Assembly (NCBI RefSeq): GCF_009728995.1
Contig: NZ_VTZW01000004.1
Coordinates: 124,001-188,000, forward strand
DNA length: 64,000 bases
Origin: Streptomonospora sp. PA3
Lineage (GTDB): Bacteria > Actinomycetota > Actinomycetes > Streptosporangiales > Streptosporangiaceae
Direction of reading: 5' to 3'
The notes under the pieces were generated by a model, which did no database searches, was not told the origin of the DNA, and was given only the letters and a program-made list of their open reading frames with translations. Every line of letters begins with the position of its first letter. Position 1 is the stretch's first letter. Positions 20,577 through 28,995 of this stretch are shown here, piece after piece. The translations under genes were made by a program, and so were the position numbers.

Positions 20577-22256
20577 GTGAACGAGAATGTTAGCGCTCAC
20601 AAACCCGATGTCGTGATCGGAGTCGACTTCGGGACGCTGTCGGGGCGCGCGGTCGTCGTCCGGGTCGCCGACGGCGCCGAACTGGCCAGCTCCGTGCACG
20701 AATTCGAGCACGGCGTGGTCTCGCAGGCGCTGCCCGGATCCGGTACCCCGCTCGCCCCCGACACCGCACTGCAGATCCCCGAGGACTACCGGGCGGTGCT
20801 GCGCAACGCCGTGCCCAAGGCCCTGGCCGCGGCGGGCGTGCCCGCCGAGCGCGTCGTCGGCATCGGCACCGACTTCACCGCCTGCACCGTGCTGCCCACC
20901 ACCGCCGACGGCACCCCGCTGTGCGAGCTGCCGGAGTTCGCCGACCGCCCGCACGCCTACCCCAAGCTGTGGAAGCACCACGCCGCCCAGCGCGAGGCCG
21001 ACGACATCAACGCACTGGCCGCCGAGCGCGGCGAGCCGTGGCTGGCGCGCTACGGCGGCAAGATCAGCTCCGAGTGGGAGTTCGCCAAGGGCCTGCAGGT
21101 GCTGCGTGAGGACCCCGAGGTCTACCGCCGCACCGAGCGCTGGATCGAGGCCGCCGACTGGATCGTGTGGGTGCTCTGCGGCGCCGAGACGCGCAACGTC
21201 TGCACCGCGGGCTACAAGGGCATCTACCAGGACGGGGCCTGGCCCGGCCGCGACTACCTGGCCGCGCTCCACCCCGAGTTCGCCGGGTTCGCCGACGAGA
21301 AGATCGCCCACCCTCTCATGCAGCTGGGCGAGCGCGCAGGCGGGCTCAGCGCCGCCGCCGCGGCGCTGACCGGCCTGCCCGAGGGCATCGCCGTGTCGGT
21401 GGGCAACGTCGACGCCCACGTCACCGCGGCCGCCGCGCAGACCGTCGAACCGGGCCGGATGCTGGCCGTCATGGGCACCAGCACCTGCCATGTCATGAAC
21501 GCCGCGGACTTCGCCGAGGTGCCGGGCATGTGCGGGGCGGTGCGCGACGGCATCGCGCCGGGCATGTGGGGCTACGAGGCCGGCCAGAGCGGCGTCGGCG
21601 ACATCTTCGGCTGGTTCGCCGAGGGGTATGCGCCCCTGGAGTACCGGCGCGAGGCCGACGAGCTGGGCATCTCCGTGCACGAGCTGCTCTCCCGCAAGTC
21701 CGCCGACCAGCCGGTCGGCGGCCACGGGCTCGTCGCACTGGACTGGCACAGCGGCAACCGCTCCGTGCTGGTCGACCACGGCCTCTCCGGCGTCGTGTGC
21801 GGACTGACCCTGGCCACCCGGCCCGAGGAGGTCTACCGCGCGCTGGTGGAGGCCACCGCCTTCGGCACCCGCACCATCCTGGAGGCGTTCGCCGCCTCGG
21901 GCGTGCCGGTCGAGGAGTTCACCGTCGCCGGCGGGCTCAAGCGCAACGCGTTCGTCCTGCAGATCTACGCCGACGTGCTCAACCGGCCGCTGCACATCAC
22001 CGACTCCGACCAGGGCCCCGCCCTGGGATCGGCCATCCACGCCGCCGTGGCCGCCGGAGCCTACCCCGACATCCGCGCCGCCTCGGCCGCCATGGGGGGC
22101 GCCACCCGCGACGCCGTCCTGCCCGACCCCGACCGCGCCGCCGCCTACGACCGGCTCTACGCCGTCTACACCGACCTGCACGACCACTTCGGCCGCGGCG
22201 GCAGCGACGCGCTGCACCGGCTGCGCACCATCCGCAACCAGAGCCTGACCCCGTGA
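20577..22256 (+). CDS. araB: L-ribulokinase
   Basis: A 559-aa FGGY-family sugar kinase phosphorylating L-ribulose with ATP. Ribulokinase features are VVIGVDFGTLSGRAVVVRVA at the N-terminus, DFTACTVLPTTADGTP, PHAYPKLWKHHAAQ and YGGKISSEWEFAKGLQVL. The ATPase C-terminal domain has VAGGLKRNAFVLQIYADVL and DQGPALGSAIHAA. The GTG start at 20577 follows TTGGAGGAGCTC. A LacI operator copy (20588-20601) lies inside codons 4-9. First gene of araB-araD-araA. Confidence 0.93.
   Translation: MNENVSAHKPDVVIGVDFGTLSGRAVVVRVADGAELASSVHEFEHGVVSQALPGSGTPLAPDTALQIPEDYRAVLRNAVPKALAAAGVPAERVVGIGTDFTACTVLPTTADGTPLCELPEFADRPHAYPKLWKHHAAQREADDINALAAERGEPWLARYGGKISSEWEFAKGLQVLREDPEVYRRTERWIEAADWIVWVLCGAETRNVCTAGYKGIYQDGAWPGRDYLAALHPEFAGFADEKIAHPLMQLGERAGGLSAAAAALTGLPEGIAVSVGNVDAHVTAAAAQTVEPGRMLAVMGTSTCHVMNAADFAEVPGMCGAVRDGIAPGMWGYEAGQSGVGDIFGWFAEGYAPLEYRREADELGISVHELLSRKSADQPVGGHGLVALDWHSGNRSVLVDHGLSGVVCGLTLATRPEEVYRALVEATAFGTRTILEAFAASGVPVEEFTVAGGLKRNAFVLQIYADVLNRPLHITDSDQGPALGSAIHAAVAAGAYPDIRAASAAMGGATRDAVLPDPDRAAAYDRLYAVYTDLHDHFGRGGSDALHRLRTIRNQSLTP
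20588..20601 (+). promoter_or_regulatory. Second LacI operator, inside the 5' coding end of araB
   Basis: TGTTAGCGCTCACA differs from the perfect palindrome at 19460-19473 at one position. It lies 11 bp after the araB start codon, where a bound repressor would act as a roadblock, or would loop with the upstream operator 1.1 kb away. Confidence 0.7.
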
Positions 22257-22264
22257 GGGACGCC

Positions 22265-22957
22265 ATGACAGCACTGTCCACGCACTCCGCCGCGCTGGAG
22301 AGCACGCGCGACGAGGTCTGCGCCCTGCACGCCGAACTGACCCGCTGGAACCTGGTCACCTGGACCAGCGGCAACATCTCGGCGCGCGTGCCCGGTACCG
22401 ACCTGATCGTCATCAAGCCCAGCGGTGTCACCTACGAGGAGCTGACACCGGCCTCGATGGTGGTCTGCGACCTGCACGGCACGCCGGTCGAGCAGGGCTG
22501 CTCCCCCTCCAGCGACACCGACGCCCACGCCTACGTCTACCGGCACATGCCCGAGGTCGGCGCGGTGGTGCACACCCACAGCACCTACGCCACCGCCTGG
22601 GCGGCCCGCCGCGAGTCGATCCCCTGCGCCATCACCGCGATGGCCGACGAGTTCGGCGACGACATCCCGGTCGGCCCCTTCGCGCTCATCGGCGGCGACG
22701 ACATCGGCCGCGGCATCGTCGCGACCCTCAGCGGGCACCGCTCCCCGGCGGTGCTGATGGCCTCCCACGGCGTCTTCACCATCGGCAAGGACGCCAAGTC
22801 CGCCGTCAAGGCCGCCGTGATGTGCGAGGACGTCGCCCGCACCGTGCACCTGGCCCGCCAGCACGGCCCCGTCGAGCGCCTGCCCCAAAAGGACATCGAC
22901 GCCCTCTACGACCGCTACCAGAACGTCTACGGCCAGAGAGAAGGTACCGACCAGTGA
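22265..22957 (+). CDS. araD: L-ribulose-5-phosphate 4-epimerase
   Basis: A 230-aa class II aldolase-fold enzyme converting L-ribulose 5-phosphate to D-xylulose 5-phosphate. It shows NLVTWTSGNISARVPGTDLI, IKPSGVTYEELTPASMVVCD, the metal-binding HTHSTYATAWA, and a third His in LMASHGVFTIGKDAKSAV. The length matches AraD (about 230 aa). ATG 22265 follows GAGGGA, 8 bp after araB. Its last bases overlap the araA start (GTGA). Confidence 0.92.
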   Translation: MTALSTHSAALESTRDEVCALHAELTRWNLVTWTSGNISARVPGTDLIVIKPSGVTYEELTPASMVVCDLHGTPVEQGCSPSSDTDAHAYVYRHMPEVGAVVHTHSTYATAWAARRESIPCAITAMADEFGDDIPVGPFALIGGDDIGRGIVATLSGHRSPAVLMASHGVFTIGKDAKSAVKAAVMCEDVARTVHLARQHGPVERLPQKDIDALYDRYQNVYGQREGTDQ

Positions 22958-24351
22958 GCGAACGCCTTCCCACCATCGGGATCCTCGGCATCATGCAGCC
23001 CCTCTACGACGACATGATCCCGGGCATCACCGACCGGCAGGCCGGCTACGCGCGCCGGATCGCCGACAGCCTGGCCGACGTGGCCGACTGCGTGGTCGCC
23101 GACCCGGTGCGCGGGCGCGCCGACGCCGAGCGGGCCATGCGGGGCTTCGAGAACGACGACCTGGACGGCGTCCTGATCGTCATGCTCACCTACGGCCCGT
23201 CCCTGCGGGTGACGCGGGTGCTGCACGAGGCGCGGGTGCCCCTGTGCCTGGCCAACATCCAGCCCGACCCGGTGGTGACACCGGAGTGGGACATGGACGA
23301 CATGACCTACAACCAGGGCATCCACGGCGCGCAGGACACCGCCAACGCCATGGTGCGCGCCGGCCGCGCCTTCGACGTCATCACCGAGGAGTGGCCCAGC
23401 GACGCGTTCCGCGAGCGGGTGGGCCGCTGGGCGCGCGCCGCCCGCGCCGTCACCGCCTGGAAGCGGCTGAAGGTGGGCGTCTTCGGCTATGCGATGAACG
23501 GCATGGGCGACGCGCGGGTCGACGAGACGGCCTGGATGCGCAAGCTCGGCCCCGAGATCGAGGTCATCGCGCCCGGCGCGCTGCACCGCGCCATGGCCGA
23601 GCTGCCCGAATCGGCCGTGGACGCGCTGATGGCCGAGGAGGACGAGCGCTTCGCCGTCGACGAGCGGCTGTCCAAGGAGGAGCGCGAGGACCACGCGCGC
23701 ATGCAGCTGGCCATCGAGCAGCTGCTCACCGAGCACGGGTGCGGCGCCTACTCCACGCACTTCGACGCCATCGGCGAGGACGGCAGGTTCGCCCGGCTGC
23801 CCATGGCCGCGGCCTCCAGCCTGATGGCCCAGGGTTACGGGTTCGCCGGCGAGGGCGACGTGCTGGCCGCCTCGATCGTCTACGCCGGCCACCAGCTCGC
23901 CGGCGACGGCCACTTCACCGAGATGTATGCGATGGACTTCCCCAGCGACTCCATCCTGATGAGCCACATGGGGGAGGGCAACTGGAAAGTCGCCCGAAGC
24001 GACGAGCCGGTGCGGCTGATCAAGCGCCCGCTGCCCATCGGCGGGCTGGACGACCCGCCCACGCTGCTGTTCCGCATCCAGCCTGGGCCCGCGACGCTGG
24101 CGTCCCTGGTCGCCCTGGGCGGCGAGCGGTTCCGGCTGGTCGTCGCCGAAGGCGAGGTCCTGGACTCCCAGGAGCTGCCGGCGCTGGAGATGCCCTACGG
24201 CCAGTTCCGCCCCGCCTCGGGCGTGCGCGGCTGCATGGACGCCTGGCTGCGCGCGGGAGGCACCCACCACATGGTGATGAACCTGGGCCGCACCGCCGCC
24301 GACTGGAAGGTCTTCTGCGACCTGGCCGGAATCGAGTTCGTCCAGGTCTGA
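22954..24351 (+). CDS. araA: L-arabinose isomerase family protein
   Basis: A 465-aa protein of the arabinose/fucose isomerase superfamily, converting L-arabinose to L-ribulose. It carries ERLPTIGILGIMQPLYDDMI, VLIVMLTYGPSL, MTYNQGIHGAQDTANAMVRA, CGAYSTHFDAIGEDGRF and the C-terminal THHMVMNLGRTAADWKVFC. It is shorter than the E. coli enzyme (500 aa) and belongs to the divergent actinobacterial/firmicute group, so the symbol rests on family plus operon position after araB-araD. Start is GTG 22954 overlapping the araD stop. A hairpin follows 11 bp after the stop. Confidence 0.85.
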   Translation: MSERLPTIGILGIMQPLYDDMIPGITDRQAGYARRIADSLADVADCVVADPVRGRADAERAMRGFENDDLDGVLIVMLTYGPSLRVTRVLHEARVPLCLANIQPDPVVTPEWDMDDMTYNQGIHGAQDTANAMVRAGRAFDVITEEWPSDAFRERVGRWARAARAVTAWKRLKVGVFGYAMNGMGDARVDETAWMRKLGPEIEVIAPGALHRAMAELPESAVDALMAEEDERFAVDERLSKEEREDHARMQLAIEQLLTEHGCGAYSTHFDAIGEDGRFARLPMAAASSLMAQGYGFAGEGDVLAASIVYAGHQLAGDGHFTEMYAMDFPSDSILMSHMGEGNWKVARSDEPVRLIKRPLPIGGLDDPPTLLFRIQPGPATLASLVALGGERFRLVVAEGEVLDSQELPALEMPYGQFRPASGVRGCMDAWLRAGGTHHMVMNLGRTAADWKVFCDLAGIEFVQV

Positions 24352-24362
24352 GGAACCCCGGC

Positions 24363-24390
24363 GCGGCCGCGGGCCGATCCCCGCGGCCGC
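24363..24390 (+). terminator. Hairpin after araA
   Basis: A perfect 11-bp inverted repeat (GCGGCCGCGGG / CCCGCGGCCGC) with a 6-nt loop starts 11 bp after the araA stop. There is no T-run. It likely ends or attenuates the araBDA transcript before the transporter unit. Confidence 0.6.
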
Positions 24391-24491
24391 CCGGTATCCG
24401 ACGGCGCACGCGGTCAGCCGCCGCGGCGCCGCCGCACACCCGTACCCGCCTACACCACGCACCGCACCGGACACCACGAGCACACCCGCAG

Positions 24492-24510
24492 CGCGCGAGA
24501 GTCTCGCGCG
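24492..24510. promoter_or_regulatory. 19-bp palindrome upstream of the CUT1 transporter
   Basis: CGCGCGAGA-G-TCTCGCGCG is a perfect palindrome with 9-bp arms around one central base, 126 bp before the solute-binding protein gene. It differs from the TGTTAGCGCTAACA operator, so another regulator, or a hairpin, is possible. The rest of 24391-24635 shows nothing else. Confidence 0.4.
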
Positions 24511-24635
24511 AAGGCCGGCGCAGGCGCCCCATTCGCCCGCGACCGGCCCGCAGGGGGCGGCGGACACGCGCGCCTCCCGACCCGCGGTCGAACGGGGGAC
24601 GGCCGCACCAGCGCAGCGAAAGCAGAGGAGTCGCC

Positions 24636-25952
24636 ATGCGCAGACGACACACCCCCGGCCCCGGGCCGGCCCCCGCCCTGGGACGCCGCGCGTTCCTGGC
24701 CGGCGGCCTGGCCGCGGCCGGGACGGTCCTGGCCGGCTGCGGCCCCGCCGACACCGTCCTCACCGATCGGCAGCGGCTGCGGCAGTGGAACCTCTTCACC
24801 GGCGGCGACGGCGCCCGCATGGTGGAGATGCACACCGCCTACCGCAAGCAGCATCCCGGCATCGACTTCCAGCCCTCCACGTTCCAGTGGGGCAACCCCT
24901 ACTACACCAAGTTCACGATGGGCGCCGCGGGCGGGCGCGCCTTCGACATCGCCACCCTGCACGTCTCGCGCCTGCGCGGCCTGGGTGTGGGCACCCTGAT
25001 CTCCCCGGTGCCCACGGACCTGCTCGCCCAGCACGGCATCACCCGCGACACCGTCTTCTCCAACATCTGGGACAAGTGCACGATCGACGGCGAGCTCTAC
25101 GCCATTCCGCTGGACACCCACCTGATCGTGACCTACTACAACCGGCCCGTCTGCGAGGAGGCCGGGGTACTGGACTCCGACGGCGAGCTCGTCGAGATCA
25201 ACGACGAGGACGACTTGTTCGAGGTGTGCGCGGCCGTCAAGGAGGTCACCGGGCAGTTCGGTGTCGTGACGGACACGACGCACGCCTGGCGCCCCTTCTG
25301 GTCGCTCTACCGCCAGCTCGGCGGGGAGCTCCGGTTGGAGGGCGAACTGGGGATCGACGACGACAAGGCGCTGCGCGCCCTGGACCTCCTGCGCCGCCTC
25401 TCCGCGGAGGGCCTGGCGCCCAAGGCGTCCGACGGGGCGGCCACCCCCGCCAACTTCCAGAACGGGATCGCCGGACTGATGCTCTCCGGCAACTGGGAGC
25501 TGCCCACGCTCAAGGACGCCGGAATGGCCTTCGGCATGCGCCCCTTCCCGGGCATCTACGGCGAGGAACTGGGCCAGGGCGACTCCCACTGCTTCGTCCT
25601 GCCGGTGCGCCGCGAACCCGACGAGGACGCCGTCGCCGCCGCGGTGGAGTACGCGGCCTGGATGCTCAAGAACAGCATCACCTGGGCCGGCGGCGGCCAC
25701 ATCCCCGCCTACACGCCGGTCACCGAGAGCCAGGAGTACGCCGACCTCCAGCCGCAGGCGAACTACCGGCACGCCGCCGAGGACGTGCAGTTCGACCCGC
25801 AGGCGTGGTTCAGCGGATCGGCGGCCCAGCTGCAAGCGGACGCCGGGGCGATCTTCACCGGCGTGCACACCGGTGCGGTGACACCCGAGACCGCTCTGGA
25901 CCGCTTCAAGCGCGCCGCTCAGAACCTCATCGACACCCCTTCGCCGGTGTAA
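24636..25952 (+). CDS. ABC transporter sugar-binding lipoprotein (CUT1 type)
   Basis: A 438-aa solute-binding protein. The N-terminus has a twin-arginine-like and lipoprotein signal (LGRRAFLAGGLAAAGTVLAG then Cys at ~36). The mature part is a family-1 extracellular binding protein: WNLFTGGDGARMVEMHTAY, GELYAIPLDTHLIVTYYNRP, LMLSGNWELPTLKDAGMAFG, KNSITWAGGGHIPAYTPV. ATG 24636 follows AGAGGAG. It is followed by two MalF/MalG-type permeases. Given the arabinan enzymes behind it, arabino-oligosaccharides are the likely cargo (inference). Confidence 0.88.
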   Translation: MRRRHTPGPGPAPALGRRAFLAGGLAAAGTVLAGCGPADTVLTDRQRLRQWNLFTGGDGARMVEMHTAYRKQHPGIDFQPSTFQWGNPYYTKFTMGAAGGRAFDIATLHVSRLRGLGVGTLISPVPTDLLAQHGITRDTVFSNIWDKCTIDGELYAIPLDTHLIVTYYNRPVCEEAGVLDSDGELVEINDEDDLFEVCAAVKEVTGQFGVVTDTTHAWRPFWSLYRQLGGELRLEGELGIDDDKALRALDLLRRLSAEGLAPKASDGAATPANFQNGIAGLMLSGNWELPTLKDAGMAFGMRPFPGIYGEELGQGDSHCFVLPVRREPDEDAVAAAVEYAAWMLKNSITWAGGGHIPAYTPVTESQEYADLQPQANYRHAAEDVQFDPQAWFSGSAAQLQADAGAIFTGVHTGAVTPETALDRFKRAAQNLIDTPSPV

Positions 25953-25993
25953 GCCGTGCCCGCCCCCCATCTCCCGTTTCGTCGGAGCGTGAA

Positions 25994-26953
25994 ATGACAC
26001 TGCACGCGAACACCGCGGAGACGCCGGCCGCCGCGCCGGCGCCCCGCTCCTCATCGCCCCCTCCAGCGCGCGGAACCGCACGCCGGTCCGCGGCCGGACT
26101 CTGGTTCGTCCTGCCCTTCACCGTCCTGTTCGCCGCGTTCCTGGTCTGGCCGCTGATCGCCGGACTGTGGGCCAGCTTCACCGACCGCAGCCTCGCCAAG
26201 GAGGAGTCCTCCTTCGTCGGGCTGGCCAACTGGATCGAGATGTTCGGCGACCCCGCCGTGTGGCAGTCGCTGTGGGTGACGCTGCTGTTCACCCTGTTCA
26301 CCACGCCGCCCCTGGTGGCGATCGCGCTGGCGATGGCGCTGCTCACCCACCGCGCGACCGCCCGTATCGGCTGGTTCCTGCGGTTCTCCTACTTCGCGCC
26401 CTTCCTGATGCCGGTGGCCGTGGTGACGCTGATCTGGGAGTGGATGTACCAGCCCGGGTTCGGCATGATCAACGGTCTGCTGGCCACGGTGGGGATCCCC
26501 GGGGTGTCCTGGCTCACCGACGAGAACACGGTGCTGCTCGCCATCGCCATCACGACCGTGTGGTGGACCGTCGGATTCAACTACCTGCTCTACCTGGCGG
26601 CACTGCAGGGCATCCCCCGCTACGTCTACGAGGCCGCCGCCCTCGACGGCGCCGGCGCCTGGCGGCGGTTCACCTCCATCACCCTGCCCCTGCTGCGCCG
26701 CACCACCGCGCTGATCGTGCTGCTGCAGATGGTCGCCTCGCTCAAGCTGTTCGACCAGGCCTACCTGATGACCAACGGGTCGGGCGGGCCCAACTACGCG
26801 GCCCGGCCAATCATCGGCTACGTCTTCGAGACCGGGTTCACCGGGCTGCGCATCGGTTACGCCTCGGCGATCTCCTACCTGTTCTTCGCCGTGATCATCA
26901 TCGTCTCCGTCCTGCAGCTCCGCCTGTTCTCCCGGAAGGAGGACGCGGCATGA
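25994..26953 (+). CDS. Sugar ABC transporter permease (MalF/UgpA type)
   Basis: A 319-aa inner-membrane permease with six hydrophobic helices. The first starts LWFVLPFTVLFAAFLVWPLI. The cytoplasmic EAA loop is YEAAALDGAGAWRRFTSITL, the coupling-helix site for an ATPase. The N-terminus is Pro/Ala-rich and cytoplasmic. It overlaps the next permease by ATGA. It pairs with the preceding binding protein and the following permease; no ATPase is present, as is usual for actinobacterial CUT1 systems energised by a shared MsiK-type ATPase. Confidence 0.9.
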   Translation: MTLHANTAETPAAAPAPRSSSPPPARGTARRSAAGLWFVLPFTVLFAAFLVWPLIAGLWASFTDRSLAKEESSFVGLANWIEMFGDPAVWQSLWVTLLFTLFTTPPLVAIALAMALLTHRATARIGWFLRFSYFAPFLMPVAVVTLIWEWMYQPGFGMINGLLATVGIPGVSWLTDENTVLLAIAITTVWWTVGFNYLLYLAALQGIPRYVYEAAALDGAGAWRRFTSITLPLLRRTTALIVLLQMVASLKLFDQAYLMTNGSGGPNYAARPIIGYVFETGFTGLRIGYASAISYLFFAVIIIVSVLQLRLFSRKEDAA

Positions 26954-27846
26954 CCACCGCAACCCTCACCACCGCCGAGCGGCCCGGTACCCCCGCCGGC
27001 CCCGCCTCGCCGCAGCCCCGCCGCCGCTTCAAGGTCACCCCCGGCGGCGCCGCCATCGCCGTACTGGCGCTGTTCCTCGCCGTGGTCTGGCTGATGCCGC
27101 TGGTCTGGGCGGTGCTGACCTCACTCAAGCCCGAGCCGGAGACCACGGCCGTTCCGGTGCGCTGGCTGCCGCTGGAGCCCACCTTCCAGGCCTACCGCAC
27201 GGTCATCGCCCAGGGCGAGCTGATGCAGTGGCTGATGAACAGCGTGATCGTCTCCGTCCTGGTCACGGCGCTGACCCTGGTCACGTGTGTGATGGCCGCC
27301 TATGCCTTCTCCAAGACCGAGTTCTGGGGGCGCAAGTGGCTGTTCGCGCTGTTCATCGCCGGCATCCTGGTGCCGCCCCAGGCGCTGATCGTGCCGCTGT
27401 TCGACGAGATGACCTTCCTCGGCCTGGTCGACACCTACTGGGGCGTCGCACTGCCCCAGGTCGTCGCGCCGGTGATGATCTTCATCCTCAAGCGGTTCTT
27501 CGACGCGATCCCGCGCGACTACGAAGAGGCCGCGCGCATCGACGGCGCCGGGCACCTGCGGGTGCTGTGGAACGTGGTGCTGCCCATGTCGGTGCCCATC
27601 CTCGCCGCCGTGGGGATCTTCACCTTCGTCCAGGCCTGGAACAACTTCCTGTGGCCCTTCGTGGCGACCACCGATCCGGCGCTGATGACCGTGCCGGTCG
27701 GCCTGGGCACCGTCCAGAGCGCCTACGGGATCCTCTACGCACAGCAGATGGCCGCCTCGGTGCTGGGCGCGCTCCCGCTGATCGTCGTCTTCATGCTCTT
27801 CCAGCGCCAGGTCGTGCGCGGCGTCACCGACGCCGGCCTGAAGTGA
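26950..27846 (+). CDS. Sugar ABC transporter permease (MalG/UgpE type)
   Basis: A 298-aa permease with six helices, the second half of the CUT1 membrane pair. EAA motif: YEEAARIDGAGHLRVLWNVV. C-terminal signature: QRQVVRGVTDAGLK, typical of MalG proteins. The start ATG overlaps the stop of the first permease, showing translational coupling. The next gene (GH43) starts 53 bp later behind GAGGAGG, so enzyme and transporter are likely co-transcribed. Confidence 0.9.
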   Translation: MTTATLTTAERPGTPAGPASPQPRRRFKVTPGGAAIAVLALFLAVVWLMPLVWAVLTSLKPEPETTAVPVRWLPLEPTFQAYRTVIAQGELMQWLMNSVIVSVLVTALTLVTCVMAAYAFSKTEFWGRKWLFALFIAGILVPPQALIVPLFDEMTFLGLVDTYWGVALPQVVAPVMIFILKRFFDAIPRDYEEAARIDGAGHLRVLWNVVLPMSVPILAAVGIFTFVQAWNNFLWPFVATTDPALMTVPVGLGTVQSAYGILYAQQMAASVLGALPLIVVFMLFQRQVVRGVTDAGLK

Positions 27847-27899
27847 GCGCGGCCCGCGCCCACCGCTTCCCCCGCCCCTTCCGCGAGGAGGAACCCCCC

Positions 27900-28916
27900 A
27901 TGCCAACGCCCCCCACCGCCCTCGGGCGCCTGGCCGCGCTGCCCGCGGCCGCGCTGCTGGCCGCGGGCGGCCTGGCCGCTCCGGCCGCGGCCGACACCGT
28001 CAACCCGGCCTCGCCCGCCGCGATCTCCGTCCACGACCCCGCGCTGGTGGCCGGAGGCGGCGGCGAGGACTGGTACGTCTTCGGCACCGGCGACCCCGCC
28101 GTGGCCGACGGCAACATCACGATCCACACGTCGAAGAACGGCCGCAACTGGGAGCCGGCGGGCCACGTCTGGCAGACCAAGCCCGCGTGGCTGAGCGAGG
28201 AGATCCCCGGCGTCACCAACCTGTGGGCGCCCGAGGTCTTCGAGCACGGCGGCACCTACTACCTCTACTACTCCGCCTCCACGTTCGGCTCCAACCACTC
28301 GCTGATCGGGCTGGCCACCAACACCGCCCTCGACCCGGACGACCCCGACTACGCGTGGGTCGACCGCGGCAAGGTCTTCGAGAGCCACTCCGGCGGCGAC
28401 TTCAACGCCATCGACCCCGGCATCGTCGAGGACGCCGACGGCACCCCCTACATGGCCTTCGGCTCCTTCTGGAGCGGCATCCGCATGCTCCGGCTGGAGT
28501 GGCCCAGCGGCAAGCCGGCGCCGGGCCAGGACCAACCGCTGCACCTGGCCGGCGGCCAGCCCGGCGGCAACGCCATCGAGGCCCCCTACATCGTCCGCCG
28601 CGACGGCTACTACTACCTGTTCGTCTCGCTGGGCAAGTGCTGCTCGGGACTCGACAGCACCTACCGCATCGCGGTGGGGCGCTCGGAGTCGGTCACCGGC
28701 CCCTACGTCGACCGCGACGGCGTGCCCATGCGCGACGGCGGCGCCACCGTCATCCTCGCCGACCGCGGCGAATCGGTGGCCAACGGCGGCCAGTCGGTCT
28801 CCGGCGACCACATCGCCTACCACTCCTACGGTCCCTACGACCGGCCCGGCAACTTCGTGTTCGCCATCGACAGGATCCACTGGGGCCCCGACGGCTGGCC
28901 CCGCCTGGAACCCTGA
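27900..28916 (+). CDS. Secreted GH43 arabinan endo-1,5-alpha-L-arabinosidase
   Basis: A 338-aa secreted enzyme with a Sec signal (LAALPAAALLAAGGLAAPAAA, cleavage near AAADT). It has the GH43 five-blade propeller: HDPALV (catalytic base Asp), LWAPEV, IDPGIVEDADGTPYMAFGSF (pKa-modulating Asp) and GGNAIEAPYIVRRDGYYYLF (catalytic acid Glu). The segment LFVSLGKCCSGLDSTYRIAV is typical of the endo-arabinanase subgroup. It would cut the arabinan backbone outside the cell and feed oligomers to the transporter encoded directly upstream. Confidence 0.88.
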   Translation: MPTPPTALGRLAALPAAALLAAGGLAAPAAADTVNPASPAAISVHDPALVAGGGGEDWYVFGTGDPAVADGNITIHTSKNGRNWEPAGHVWQTKPAWLSEEIPGVTNLWAPEVFEHGGTYYLYYSASTFGSNHSLIGLATNTALDPDDPDYAWVDRGKVFESHSGGDFNAIDPGIVEDADGTPYMAFGSFWSGIRMLRLEWPSGKPAPGQDQPLHLAGGQPGGNAIEAPYIVRRDGYYYLFVSLGKCCSGLDSTYRIAVGRSESVTGPYVDRDGVPMRDGGATVILADRGESVANGGQSVSGDHIAYHSYGPYDRPGNFVFAIDRIHWGPDGWPRLEP

Positions 28917-28995
28917 CCCGCCCGCGCCGCGGGGCCGGGGCCCGGCCCCGCGGCCCAGACCCACCAGCCCAGCCACACCCAGGGGGAAACCGCAC

